A stretch of 64,000 nucleotides of DNA from Nonomuraea sp. NEAU-A123. Lineage in GTDB: Bacteria > Actinomycetota > Actinomycetes > Streptosporangiales > Streptosporangiaceae. The notes beneath the pieces are model-generated. The model was not told the DNA's origin. It was given only the letters and a program-made list of their open reading frames with translations, and made no database searches. Position numbers and translations under genes: made by a program. Below are positions 51,957 to 60,245 of this stretch, piece after piece (within the stretch, counting starts at the first letter, position 1; the number at the start of each line of letters is the position of its first letter). Location of the stretch: positions 248,001-312,000 of the forward strand of contig NZ_JAHFZZ010000009.1 in assembly GCF_018603905.1 (NCBI RefSeq). Direction: 5' to 3'.

Positions 51957-51979
51957 CATCAGGAGTTCGCGGGGGTCAA
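51950..51979 (-). promoter_or_regulatory. Promoter of the GH36/PhoD operon
   Basis: On the minus strand TTGACC (51979-51974) and TACTAA (51955-51950) are separated by 18 bases and drive toward the GH36 start at 51905. Confidence 0.65.
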
Positions 51980-52071
51980 TGCCCGGTTCCGCGCGGAAGT
52001 GCCGGTGCTTAAGCAGAAACGAACGCTGGCATAATGGCGAGTTACAGAGGACACCTACATTAGGGACGGCG

Positions 52072-53223
52072 ATGGCGAACCTCCGCGGCGGCGACCTGTC
52101 CCGGCTCAGGCAGCTCAACTCGCTGACCGCGATACGGGCGCTGCGCGGGGCCGGTCCGCTCACCCTCTCGGCGCTCGCCGAGCGGACGGGGCTGTCGCGG
52201 CCCTCCATGAAGGAGGTCGCCGACGAGCTCGTGGAGCTGGGCTGGGTGGAGGAGGTGCCGCCTTCGCCGGGCACGATGGGCAGACCGGCCCGGCGCTACC
52301 GGTTCCGCGCCGACAGCGGCTGCCTGGTCGGCATCGACATAGGCGGGCACAACGTACGGGCCGCGCTGTCCGACCTCGACGGCGAGATCCTGGCCGAGAC
52401 CCGGCAGCCGGTCCTGCCCGGCGCGCCGCTGGAGGAGCGCCTGGCCGCCATAGACCGCGCGGTCTCCGGCTGCCTGGCGCTCAGCGGCAGGACGGCCGCC
52501 GACCTCTGGACGGTGGCCGCCGGCACCACGGGCGTGCTCACGCCGGAGGGGCGCGTCACGTTCTCGGCCGCGATCCCCGCCTGGACGGGTCTCGACCTGG
52601 CGGGCAAGCTGCGCGAGATGTTCTCGTGCCAGGTGCTGATCGAGAACGACAGCCGCCTGGCCGCACTGGCCGAAGCCCGGCGCGGCGCCGCGCAGGGGGC
52701 TCGGGACGTGGTGTTCCTGCACGTCGGGCGGCGCATGGGCACCGGGCTCATCATCGACGGCAAGGTGCACAGAGGCTTCGGCGCCGCCGCCGGCGAGATC
52801 GTCATGCTGCCGGAGGCCCGCTGGTACGACGCCCCCGAACACCTGAACGGCTGCGAGGTCGTGCCCGAGGGCACGGCGCCCGAGGACGCGGCGGGCTACA
52901 CGCTGGCGGCGGCCCGCGACGGCCACCCCGTCGCCCTGGCCGCCGTCGACCGCTACGTGGACGACCTCGCGGTGGGCACGGCGGCCATGGTGCTGGTGCT
53001 GGACCCGCAGATGGTGGTGCTGGGGGGCGGCTTCTCCCGCTCGGCCGACGTCCTGCTGGCGCCGCTGCGGGAACGGCTGGAGCGGACCTGCATGCGGATG
53101 CCGGAGGTCCGGGCTTCCACGCTGGGGGACGAATGCGTGGTGATGGGCGCCATCGACTACGCCGCCGACCACCTGAGCCGCGAGCTGTTCACCTCCGACT
53201 CTCCCCTGACTCCGATGCGCTGA
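52072..53223 (+). CDS. ROK-family regulator of the GH36/PhoD operon, lacking the zinc motif
   Basis: ATG 52072 follows AGGGA at five bases and gives 383 aa. The winged helix reads TLSALAERTGLSRPSMKEVA and the ROK domain LVGIDIGGHNVRAALSDLDG. The usual C-x-C-G-x-x-G-C zinc motif is absent: the region after GEIVMLPEARWYDAPEH has a single Cys. Zinc is normally needed for ROK structure, so sugar sensing may differ. It diverges from the GH36 operon across a gap that holds a palindrome. CATAAT at 52030-52035 may be its own -10 box. Confidence 0.9.
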   Translation: MANLRGGDLSRLRQLNSLTAIRALRGAGPLTLSALAERTGLSRPSMKEVADELVELGWVEEVPPSPGTMGRPARRYRFRADSGCLVGIDIGGHNVRAALSDLDGEILAETRQPVLPGAPLEERLAAIDRAVSGCLALSGRTAADLWTVAAGTTGVLTPEGRVTFSAAIPAWTGLDLAGKLREMFSCQVLIENDSRLAALAEARRGAAQGARDVVFLHVGRRMGTGLIIDGKVHRGFGAAAGEIVMLPEARWYDAPEHLNGCEVVPEGTAPEDAAGYTLAAARDGHPVALAAVDRYVDDLAVGTAAMVLVLDPQMVVLGGGFSRSADVLLAPLRERLERTCMRMPEVRASTLGDECVVMGAIDYAADHLSRELFTSDSPLTPMR

Positions 53224-53226
53224 TCT

Positions 53227-54189
53227 TCAGGCGTTCGGCCTCAGACGGGAGCGGAAGTCGCGGGGCGGCATGCCGTACTCGTGACTGAAGGCCCGGCTGA
53301 AGTGGAACGGGCTGACGAAGCCCGAGGCCGCCGCGACCTGGCCGACGTCCATGTCCGTCACCTCCAGCAGCCGGGCCGCGTGCTGGATCCGCGCCCTGCG
53401 GACGGCCCGCATGGGCGTGTGGCCCGTTTCCTCGGTGAACAGGTGCGCGAACCGGGACGGCGACAGGGCGACGGCCCTGGCCAGGGAGGCGACGGAGTGT
53501 TGCGCGCCCGGTTCGGCGGCGATGAGGGCGAGTGCTCGGTGAACCCGCGCGTCCCCGCGCTCCTCGGCGCGCCGGGCGTCCCCGGACGGCCGAGCGGCGG
53601 CGGTGGCCAGGAGGATCACCTCCTCGACGGCGTTCAGCACCAAGTCCCGCGCGGGACCTGAGACGGCGACGGCGGGCGCGTACTCGCGCAGGGGCCGGAC
53701 GGCGGCGGGGCCGACGGCGGGCGGGGTGTGGGTGGCGGTGGGACGGACGGCGGTGATGGCGGGCGGGAGCCAGCGGGCGTTTCTGGAGGCGCGGTCGAAG
53801 GCCTCGTCGATCTGGTCGCGGGTCGGGTCGGGAACGCCGTGGACCAGGTGGCAGCCCGTCGCCCGGGCGTACTCCGCGAGCCACCCCAGCCAGGCCGGGC
53901 GCGGCTGGAAGTGCGCCCACCAGAAGCACCACCGCTCCGCCCCCGGCGCCACCCGGTAGTGCTGCGCGGCGCCGGACCCGAGCACCACCAGATCCCCCGG
54001 CCCGGCCGTGAACGACACCCCCGCCTGCTCGACCAGCCCCGCCCCGTCCTGCGTCCACATCAGCAGCCAGCTCGGCGACCCGGTGACGCGCCGCGTGACG
54101 TACCCGGGCCGGTTGTCGAAGTGGCCCACGATCGTCAGCTCGGCAGCAGGAACAGACATTTCCTCAGCGGTCATAGGCATACCCTTCAC
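53227..54189 (-). CDS. AraC-family transcriptional regulator
   Basis: The 320-aa protein has an N-terminal cupin-like sensing domain (~residues 15-170) and a C-terminal pair of helix-turn-helix motifs: VASLARAVALSPSRFAHLFT and VGQVAAASGFVSPFHFSRAF. This is the sugar-responsive RhaS-like layout. The GTG at 54189 has AAGGAG eight bases upstream; in-frame ATGs follow closely. It diverges from the dioxygenase gene 25 bases away, its most probable target, and converges on the ROK gene. The effector is unknown. Confidence 0.93.
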   Translation of the reverse strand: MKGMPMTAEEMSVPAAELTIVGHFDNRPGYVTRRVTGSPSWLLMWTQDGAGLVEQAGVSFTAGPGDLVVLGSGAAQHYRVAPGAERWCFWWAHFQPRPAWLGWLAEYARATGCHLVHGVPDPTRDQIDEAFDRASRNARWLPPAITAVRPTATHTPPAVGPAAVRPLREYAPAVAVSGPARDLVLNAVEEVILLATAAARPSGDARRAEERGDARVHRALALIAAEPGAQHSVASLARAVALSPSRFAHLFTEETGHTPMRAVRRARIQHAARLLEVTDMDVGQVAAASGFVSPFHFSRAFSHEYGMPPRDFRSRLRPNA

Positions 54190-54214
54190 CGATCCGGCTC
54201 CTTAGCGTGAAGGT

Positions 54215-54994
54215 ATGAGGCTCACAGACTTCCATGATCGAGGATTCGTCCTGGTGCCCGGTCTCCTGGCCGCAGAAGAGGTGGCGGAGCTGCGGGAGGA
54301 GTTCATGGCGTTGCATGCCCGCGGCCCGATCCCCGGCCACTTCTCCCCGAAGCCGCAGGAACCCGGCGGACCGTACGACATCCTGCGGGACTATCCACGC
54401 GTCATGCACCCTCACCAGGTCAACGACGTGGCGCTACGGTACCTGCTCGACGCCAGGATCGCCGCCGTACTCCGCGACCTGCTCGGCGAGGAGCCGATAG
54501 CAGCCCAGAGCATGTTCTACTTCAAGCCGCCCGGCGCGCGCGGGCAGGCGCTGCATCAGGACAACTTCTACTTGCGCGTCGAACCGGGCACGTGCGTGGC
54601 CGCCTGGATGGCGCTGGACCGCGTCGACCGCGCCAACGGCGGCCTGGAGGTGGTGCCCGGCACGCATCTGATGGACCTGTTCTGTCCCGAGGAGGCCGAC
54701 AGCGACGTCTCCTTCACCAAGGATTACGTCCCGCCGCCGCCGGGCCTCGAACGCGTGCCGGTCGACATGGACCCGGGCGACGTGCTGTTCTTCAACGGCA
54801 GCCTGGTGCACGGCTCCGAGCCGAACAGCACGGCCGACCGGTTCAGGCGCAGCTTCATCTGCCATTACACGGGCCGTTCCGCCGAACGCATCTCCGCCTA
54901 CTACCCGACGCTCACGATGTCGGGCGACCCGGTCCAGCTACAGCCCGCCATCGGCGGCGGCCCCTGCGGCACAGAGGCCACCGGCCCACACTGA
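54215..54994 (+). CDS. Phytanoyl-CoA dioxygenase (PhyH) family protein
   Basis: The 259-aa protein is an Fe(II)/2-oxoglutarate oxygenase of the PhyH type. The iron site is formed by ALHQDNFY (HxD, near residues 111-116) and the distal His in GSLVHGSEPN; RFRRSFICHY supplies the 2-oxoglutarate-binding Arg. Many actinobacterial members act on secondary metabolites or small acids rather than phytanoyl-CoA. The AraC gene next to it probably controls it. GAAGG lies close before the ATG. The substrate is not assignable. Confidence 0.93.
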   Translation: MRLTDFHDRGFVLVPGLLAAEEVAELREEFMALHARGPIPGHFSPKPQEPGGPYDILRDYPRVMHPHQVNDVALRYLLDARIAAVLRDLLGEEPIAAQSMFYFKPPGARGQALHQDNFYLRVEPGTCVAAWMALDRVDRANGGLEVVPGTHLMDLFCPEEADSDVSFTKDYVPPPPGLERVPVDMDPGDVLFFNGSLVHGSEPNSTADRFRRSFICHYTGRSAERISAYYPTLTMSGDPVQLQPAIGGGPCGTEATGPH

Positions 54995-55003
54995 GGCAAG
55001 CGG

Positions 55004-56113
55004 TCAGCCGCCGGATATATCCGACTCGGCGTCCGAAGGAACGACACAGTCCCACGGATCGTCCAGCCAGCCGTCCGGCAGCTGCACCTTGCCGCGCTCA
55101 CCCGACTTCCCGCGCGGGGTGTCGGTGTTGGACGGCCACGGCTGGTCCTGCTCCAGCCTGGCCAGCCCTTCGCGCAGCCCGTCGAGCGACTCGGCGGTGG
55201 CCAGCTCGCGGCGCAGCTCGCCGCCGACCGTGAACCCCTTGAGATACCAGCCGACGTGCTTGCGGAAGTCGGCGATCGCGTAACGCTCGATGTCGAAGCA
55301 CTCGGTGAGCCCCTCGGCGTGCCTGGCCATCATCGCGGCCACCTCGCCGAGGCTCGGTCGTACCCGCTCCGAACTTCCGTTGAACGCGTTCTCCAGATCC
55401 CTGAACAGCCACGGCCGACCCAGGCACCCCCGCCCCACGACCACGCCGTCACATCCGGTCTCCGCCATCATGCGCAGCGCGTCGTCGGCGCACCAGATGT
55501 CGCCGTTGCCCAGCACGGGCACCTCCGGCACCGCCTCCTTCAGCCGGGCGATCGCGTCCCAGTCGGCCACGCCGCCGTAGTGCTGTTTGGCCGTGCGGGC
55601 GTGCAGGGCGATCGCCGCGACCCCCTCCTCGACCGCGATCCGGCCGGCGTCCAGGTAGGTGAGGTGATCGTCGTCGATGCCCTTGCGCATCTTCATCGTG
55701 ACGGGCAGCGGGCCCGCGTTCGCGACGGCCTCGTGCAGGATCCGCCGCAGCAGGTTCCTCTTGTACGGCAGCGCGGAGCCGCCGCCACGCCTGGTGACCT
55801 TGGGGACGGGGCAGCCGAAGTTCAGGTCGATGTGGTCGGCCAGGTCCTCCTCGGCGATCATCTTGGCCGCGCGCCCCACCGTGGCGGGGTCGACGCCATA
55901 CAGCTGGATGCTCCTCGGCCGCTCCGACTCCGCGAACCTGATCATCCTGAACGTCTTGGGGTTGCGTTCCACGAGCGCCCGCGTCGTGATCATCTCGCAC
56001 ACGAACAACCCGGCGCCCTGCTCGCGGCAGAGCACCCTGAACGACGCGTTGGTGATGCCCGCCATCGGCGCGAGCACGACCGGCGGCCACACGCCTATCG
56101 GTCCAATCTTCAC
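55004..56113 (-). CDS. dusB: tRNA-dihydrouridine synthase (DusB type)
   Basis: The 369-aa flavoenzyme reduces uridines in tRNA D-loops. VVLAPMAGITNASFRVLCRE at the N-terminus, DLNFGCPVPKVTRRGGGSAL with the catalytic Cys, ALHARTAKQHYGG, GNGDIW and GVVVGRGCLGRPWLF match the family in order. GTG 56113 is the start. It converges on the dioxygenase gene with nine bases between stops and diverges from the ACT protein. This is a housekeeping function. Confidence 0.95.
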   Translation of the reverse strand: MKIGPIGVWPPVVLAPMAGITNASFRVLCREQGAGLFVCEMITTRALVERNPKTFRMIRFAESERPRSIQLYGVDPATVGRAAKMIAEEDLADHIDLNFGCPVPKVTRRGGGSALPYKRNLLRRILHEAVANAGPLPVTMKMRKGIDDDHLTYLDAGRIAVEEGVAAIALHARTAKQHYGGVADWDAIARLKEAVPEVPVLGNGDIWCADDALRMMAETGCDGVVVGRGCLGRPWLFRDLENAFNGSSERVRPSLGEVAAMMARHAEGLTECFDIERYAIADFRKHVGWYLKGFTVGGELRRELATAESLDGLREGLARLEQDQPWPSNTDTPRGKSGERGKVQLPDGWLDDPWDCVVPSDAESDISGG

Positions 56114-56194
56114 TCAGTCAGTTGTAGCGCAGGTCAGGCCCTGACGGGTATTCGCGGATAGGCTGTGAACTGGCATCTAGTGGGGAGGGGACGG

Positions 56195-56830
56195 ATGCTT
56201 CTGCGAGTACGCATCGCACTGCCCGACCGGCCAGGTTCGCTGGCGCAGATCACCAGCGTCCTCGGCAGCGTCGGAGCCGACATCACCCAGTTCACGGTCC
56301 TCGACAGGGGCGCGGGCCGGGCCGTCGACGACATCACGGTCTTCTGCCCAGAAGGCACCCCCAAGCAGACGCTCCTCAAGAGCCTGCAGAGCGTCGCCGA
56401 CGTGACAGTCGAAGGCATCTGGACCACCCGCGAGGCCCCGGGCACCTACCCGGAGCTGGAAATTCTCAAATACATCACCACGGCGGGTGACAGGGCGCTG
56501 ACCACCCTGGTCGACTCGCTGCCGGTGCTGTTCAGCGCCGACTGGGCGGCCACGGTCGCCGAAAAGGGCGTCATCTACGCGAGCTGGCGCGCGCCACAGC
56601 ACGTGGCACTGCCGCAGGCCATACCGGCGCGCCCCATGGCGATCACGCTCGACGGCGACCTGCACGTCATCCACGCCCCGCTACCACCCCTGGCTCTCAC
56701 CCTCATCCTGGCCAGGAGTGACGGCCCGGCCTTCCACCGCATCGAGGTACACCGCCTCACCCGCATCCTGGAGATCTTCCTGAGCCTGCCCGCCACAGAG
56801 CGGAGCGTGGCTCGCCAGCTCCGCAAGTAA
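56195..56830 (+). CDS. ACT-domain protein
   Basis: ATG 56195 with GGGAGGGG upstream gives 211 aa. Residues ~1-75 form an ACT domain (LRVRIALPDRPGSLAQITSV, with VGADITQFTVLD), a fold that binds amino acids. The remaining ~135 residues are not recognised; they are hydrophobic in parts but have no clear membrane segment. It may sense an amino acid and act through the second region. It is followed directly by the tRNA cluster. A GTG-type start at 56165 is less likely. Confidence 0.8.
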   Translation: MLLRVRIALPDRPGSLAQITSVLGSVGADITQFTVLDRGAGRAVDDITVFCPEGTPKQTLLKSLQSVADVTVEGIWTTREAPGTYPELEILKYITTAGDRALTTLVDSLPVLFSADWAATVAEKGVIYASWRAPQHVALPQAIPARPMAITLDGDLHVIHAPLPPLALTLILARSDGPAFHRIEVHRLTRILEIFLSLPATERSVARQLRK

Positions 56831-56868
56831 GCATCCAGTCGGAAAACCCGCTAGAGTTATGGGGCAAC

Positions 56869-56940
56869 GCGGAAGTGGCTCAGTGGTAGAGCATCACCTT
56901 GCCAAGGTGAGGGTCGCGGGTTCGAATCCCGTCTTCCGCT
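56869..56940 (+). tRNA. tRNA-Gly (GCC)
   Basis: Acceptor GCGGAAG pairs with CTTCCGC, the D-arm reads GCTCAGTGGTAGAGC, the anticodon loop is TTGCCAA on a TCACC/GGTGA stem, and the T-arm is GCGGGTTCGAATCCCGT. CCA is not encoded. TAGAGT at 56852-56857 may be the promoter -10 box of the cluster. Confidence 0.97.
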
Positions 56941-56954
56941 CGGATTGGCGACTC

Positions 56955-57028
56955 GGTGGAGTGGCCGAGAGGCGAGGCAGCGGCCTGCAAAGCCGTCCAC
57001 ACGGGTTCAAATCCCGTCTCCACCTCCA
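56955..57028 (+). tRNA. tRNA-Cys (GCA)
   Basis: Acceptor GGTGGAG pairs with CTCCACC, followed by T and an encoded CCA. The anticodon loop CTGCAAA sits on a CGGC/GCCG stem core, and the T-arm is ACGGGTTCAAATCCCGT. It lies 14 bases after tRNA-Gly. Confidence 0.96.
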
Positions 57029-57029
57029 A

Positions 57030-57104
57030 GGACGATTAGCTCAGCGGGAGAGCACTTCCCTGACACGGAAGGGGTCACTGGTTCAATCCCAGTATCGTCC
57101 ACCA
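57030..57104 (+). tRNA. tRNA-Val (GAC)
   Basis: Acceptor GGACGAT pairs with ATCGTCC, followed by A and an encoded CCA. The anticodon loop CTGACAC sits on a CTTCC/GGAAG stem. It starts one base after tRNA-Cys, so the three are co-transcribed. Confidence 0.97.
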
Positions 57105-57127
57105 GACCTGGTCAAACAGGAGTCATT

Positions 57128-57171
57128 GCCCCAGCTCACGGCACATGCCGGGAGTCTGGGGCTTCTTGTTT
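57128..57171 (+). terminator. Intrinsic terminator of the tRNA cluster
   Basis: GCCCCAG and CTGGGGC form the stem, with an inner CGGC/GCCG pairing, and TTCTTGTTT follows as a T-rich tail. The next 144 bases to the DUF574 gene show no gene. Confidence 0.85.
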
Positions 57172-57315
57172 GACAGCCCAGGCGAGCGCCGACCGCCGGA
57201 CCTCAGTCACCGCCGCGCGGTCACCCGGTGGTCGGTCTTGACCACGGAGGGCACCGTCCGCACCGTCGCCGGCCTCATCACACGCATATCCGCGAGGGCC
57301 GGCCTGGAACCGGGG

Positions 57316-58119
57316 TCACGGCTTGCGGCCGACGCCTCCGTAGAGCCATCGCGTGGCCTCGGGGGCCAGGTCGTCCGGGTCGGGGTGCCAGGTGTCGATG
57401 GTGACCAGGCCGGGAGGCACCAGCTCGAATCCGTCGAAGAAGCGCGCGACCTCCGCGTGCTCGCGGAAGTAGATCGGCGTCGGCGTGGCCGCGTAGACAG
57501 CCTCGATCGCGTCCACCGCATCCGTCGGGTGGCCGTCGCGGGTGACGTGCGTCAGCGTGAGGTAGCTGCCGGACGGCAGGGCGTCGCGCAGCTGGGTCAT
57601 GACCGTGCCCCGCTCATCCATGGTCAGGAAGTGCACCATAGCGATCATCAGGACGCCGACCGGCTGGTTGAAGTCGAGGATCTTGATGGTTTGCGGGTGT
57701 TCGAGGACCTCGATGGGGCGCCGCATGTCGGCGGCGGCCACGGTGGTGTTCTCGTCGGTCGCGAGCAGGGCGCGGCCGTGTTGCAGCACGACGGGGTCGT
57801 TGTCGACGTAGACGACGCGGGCGTCGGGGATGATCTCCTGGGCGATCTCGTGCGTGTTGCCGACCGTGGGCAGGCCGGAACCGATGTCGATGAACTGCCG
57901 AATACCCTGCCTTGCCATGTGGCGTACGGCGCGGCGCAGGAACGCCCGGTTCTCCAGGGCCAGTTGGCGGATCTCGGGCATGGCCTTCTCGACTCGACCG
58001 ACGGCTTCCCGGTCGATCTCGAAGTTGTCCTTGCCCCCCAGGTAGTAGTCGTACATCCGGGCGACGCTCGGCCTGGTGACGTCGATGCCGCTAGGTCCGG
58101 TTGCGTCCTGCTCCGTCAT
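57316..58119 (-). CDS. DUF574/SAV2177-family SAM-dependent methyltransferase
   Basis: The 267-aa protein has the family hallmark RPSVARMYDYYLGGKDNFEI near the N-terminus and the SAM loop FIDIGSGLPTVGNTHEIAQE, with the acidic VYVDNDPVVL next. GGAGG six bases before the ATG is ideal. This family is greatly expanded in actinomycetes, often beside regulators; its substrates are mostly unknown. It is a single gene here and one of the best pointers to the organism group. Confidence 0.94.
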   Translation of the reverse strand: MTEQDATGPSGIDVTRPSVARMYDYYLGGKDNFEIDREAVGRVEKAMPEIRQLALENRAFLRRAVRHMARQGIRQFIDIGSGLPTVGNTHEIAQEIIPDARVVYVDNDPVVLQHGRALLATDENTTVAAADMRRPIEVLEHPQTIKILDFNQPVGVLMIAMVHFLTMDERGTVMTQLRDALPSGSYLTLTHVTRDGHPTDAVDAIEAVYAATPTPIYFREHAEVARFFDGFELVPPGLVTIDTWHPDPDDLAPEATRWLYGGVGRKP

Positions 58120-58306
58120 GAACGACCTCCATCACCTAGATCATTTCTCTAAAATTAGCGCAAACACTGGACATGGCGCATCAAGCGGTGGTCGACGGGC
58201 GATTCCGGCGAGGCAGAACAAACGCTTCGACCAGGGCGTATTGGGCATTGACAAAAATCTTTACGCGGCACATGGATCTCCAGTGTCCGCCGCGGCGTCT
58301 CTGCGC

Positions 58307-58804
58307 CTACCCGATCGACTCCTGACCGAATATCTTCAACGGTCCGGAGATGCTCAGCGCTTCATCCAGTTTGCGTACCAACGCCGCCGCCGGCGACGGC
58401 GTGACGCCATCGGCCCACTCCCCGACTCGCCCGAGGAAGCCCACCAGGTCCTGCTGAACGGTCCGCAGAAGCGCGGGGAACAGCGCGACGGGCACGTCGA
58501 CGGAGTCGCTGCCTTCACCGAGCCCCCCGTCCTGCCGGATCCGCATCCGATCGCCGTTCACCGCGATCGACGGGGCCGGATCGTGGCCCAGCCACACATC
58601 GTCGCCGCTCAGCGCCTCCGACCAGGCGCGCCAGTCCTCCAGCCCCGAACAGCAGCCGGGAATGATGGTCACACCGGTGGAGAGGTCGTGCAGCTCCAGG
58701 CCGCCTGGTGCGATCAAGGCGTCCTGCTCCAGCAGGCGCCCGACGATGGTGTCCGCGTCGAGTTCTTCGCAGTCCGGTACGTGAAGGTCGGCCAGCGTGG
58801 CCAT
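58307..58804 (-). CDS. Hypothetical protein, 165 aa
   Basis: ATG 58804 is chosen because GGAGGTGGGA lies six bases upstream; a longer frame begins at 58852. The product starts MATLADLHVPDCEELDADTI. Notable are TIIPGCCSGLEDWRAWSEAL and DVWLGHDPAPSIAVNGDRM. It is acidic, soluble-looking and without a signal peptide. I do not recognise the family. The pattern of an acidic small protein with tryptophan-rich GCC and LGHDP segments recalls immunity- or regulator-like orphan proteins, but no function can be claimed. It stands alone between DUF574 and an MFS gene. The gap 58120-58306 holds nothing I can support. Confidence 0.65.
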   Translation of the reverse strand: MATLADLHVPDCEELDADTIVGRLLEQDALIAPGGLELHDLSTGVTIIPGCCSGLEDWRAWSEALSGDDVWLGHDPAPSIAVNGDRMRIRQDGGLGEGSDSVDVPVALFPALLRTVQQDLVGFLGRVGEWADGVTPSPAAALVRKLDEALSISGPLKIFGQESIG

Positions 58805-58907
58805 CACCGTTCCCACCTCCGCCGGCGAAACAAGCGCGGAGAGCGCGAGCATGCTGAACGCGTCTCACTCGGCGCCGTGGTGAGGTCGGCGGGCATGCGA
58901 CGCTCCG

Positions 58908-58913
58908 TATTGT
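58908..58913 (+). promoter_or_regulatory. -10 box, probable leaderless promoter of the MFS gene
   Basis: TATTGT is followed ten bases later by the ATG at 58924 with no ribosome site between, which suggests a leaderless transcript. Confidence 0.45.
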
Positions 58914-58923
58914 GTCCATCACT

Positions 58924-60183
58924 ATGAGCGAACGACACCTCGTGCGGCTGCTGCTGCTCAATCAGTTCACCATCAAGCTCGGCTTCAATCTGCTCATGCC
59001 CTACCTCGCCGTGCACCTGACCCACGGGCTCGGGCTGGCGGCCTGGGCGGTCGGCCTGGTGATGGGGGTGCGCAACGCCAGCCAGCGCGGGATGGCACTG
59101 GTCGGCGGCTATCTGGCGGATCGGCTGGGCTGCCGGGTCACGGTGCTGGCCGGATGCGGGTTGCGGGCGGCCGGGTTCGCGCTGCTCGGGTTCGCCGACG
59201 GGGTCACGGCGTTGGTGGTGGCGTCGGCGGTGACCGGGTTCGCCGGTGCGCTGTTCGACCCGGGCGTGCGCTCGCTGCTGGCCGTGACGGCGGATGACCG
59301 GGTGCGGGCGTTCGGCTGGTTCAACATGGCCGGGCAGGCGGGGCTGCTGCTCGGCCCGCTGGCCGGACTCGCACTGTCGGGGCTGGACTTCCGCGTCGTG
59401 GCGCTGGCCGCGGCCGGGGTGTTCGTGCTGCTGACCGTCCTGCAGGGGATCGGGCTGCCGGCGCTGCCGCCCGAGCCGCGCCAGAAGCGCTCAGGGTTTC
59501 GGATCGTGCTGGGCAACCGGCCCTTCTGGTGCTTCGCGCTGGCGATGACCGGCTCGTACGTGCTGTCGTTCCAGGTCTATCTGGCGCTGCCGCTGGTGAT
59601 GGGACGGACGCTGGGGGCCGAGCAGGATCTCGGCGTCGGGGAGATGTTCGCGCTCTCGGCGCTACTCGTCATCACACTGCAGGGCCGCGTGAGCGCGTGG
59701 GCGACCCGCCGGATGACGGCGCCGCGCTCGATGGCCGCCGGCTTGGCCGTGATGGCGCTGGCGTTCACACCGCTCGTGGTCTGGCCCAGCCCGCTGCCGC
59801 CGGTCTTCGCGGGCATGGGCGAGGAACTCGCCGAGCACCTGGCCACAGCGCCGATGCTGGTCGGCGCCGCCCTGCTCGCCCTCGGCACGATGCTGATCTG
59901 CCCGTGGGAGATGGACGTGATCGTCGCCCTGTCGGGCGGACGGCTGATCGCCACCCACTACGGCGTGTACGCGACCCTGTCCGGCCTCGGCGTCACCGTC
60001 GGCACCCTGGCCACCGGTACGATCTGGGACGCCGCCCTGCGCTGGGACCTGGCCTGGCTGCCCTGGGCCGCCCTGGTCGTGATCGGTGGCGGCTGCGCCC
60101 TGACCATGACGCTGCTGGAGCGGCTGCGGCTGCTCGGCCAGCCGTCTCCAAAAGGCAAGCATCACGCCCTCACCAGGCGCTAA
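58924..60183 (+). CDS. MFS transporter, MdtH-like
   Basis: The product from ATG 58924 is 419 aa with about twelve membrane segments. GYLADRLGCRVTVLAG is the conserved MFS loop after segment two, and the overall pattern resembles the MdtH branch of drug exporters. A GTG four codons upstream overlaps the probable -10 box and is therefore unlikely. It is a single gene, with a short gap to the cold-shock gene. Substrate unknown; efflux is the usual role. Confidence 0.88.
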   Translation: MSERHLVRLLLLNQFTIKLGFNLLMPYLAVHLTHGLGLAAWAVGLVMGVRNASQRGMALVGGYLADRLGCRVTVLAGCGLRAAGFALLGFADGVTALVVASAVTGFAGALFDPGVRSLLAVTADDRVRAFGWFNMAGQAGLLLGPLAGLALSGLDFRVVALAAAGVFVLLTVLQGIGLPALPPEPRQKRSGFRIVLGNRPFWCFALAMTGSYVLSFQVYLALPLVMGRTLGAEQDLGVGEMFALSALLVITLQGRVSAWATRRMTAPRSMAAGLAVMALAFTPLVVWPSPLPPVFAGMGEELAEHLATAPMLVGAALLALGTMLICPWEMDVIVALSGGRLIATHYGVYATLSGLGVTVGTLATGTIWDAALRWDLAWLPWAALVVIGGGCALTMTLLERLRLLGQPSPKGKHHALTRR

Positions 60184-60245
60184 CTCCATCGGGCGACATT
60201 CCCGACAACACAAGTGGATCAGGCGGCCGGTGGCACACTGGGGGC

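Noticed and set aside
56869..57315. Integrated element at the tRNA cluster
   Set aside because: The tRNAs are complete, no duplicated 3' end of a tRNA is seen, and no integrase follows; an intrinsic terminator and an ordinary gene come next.
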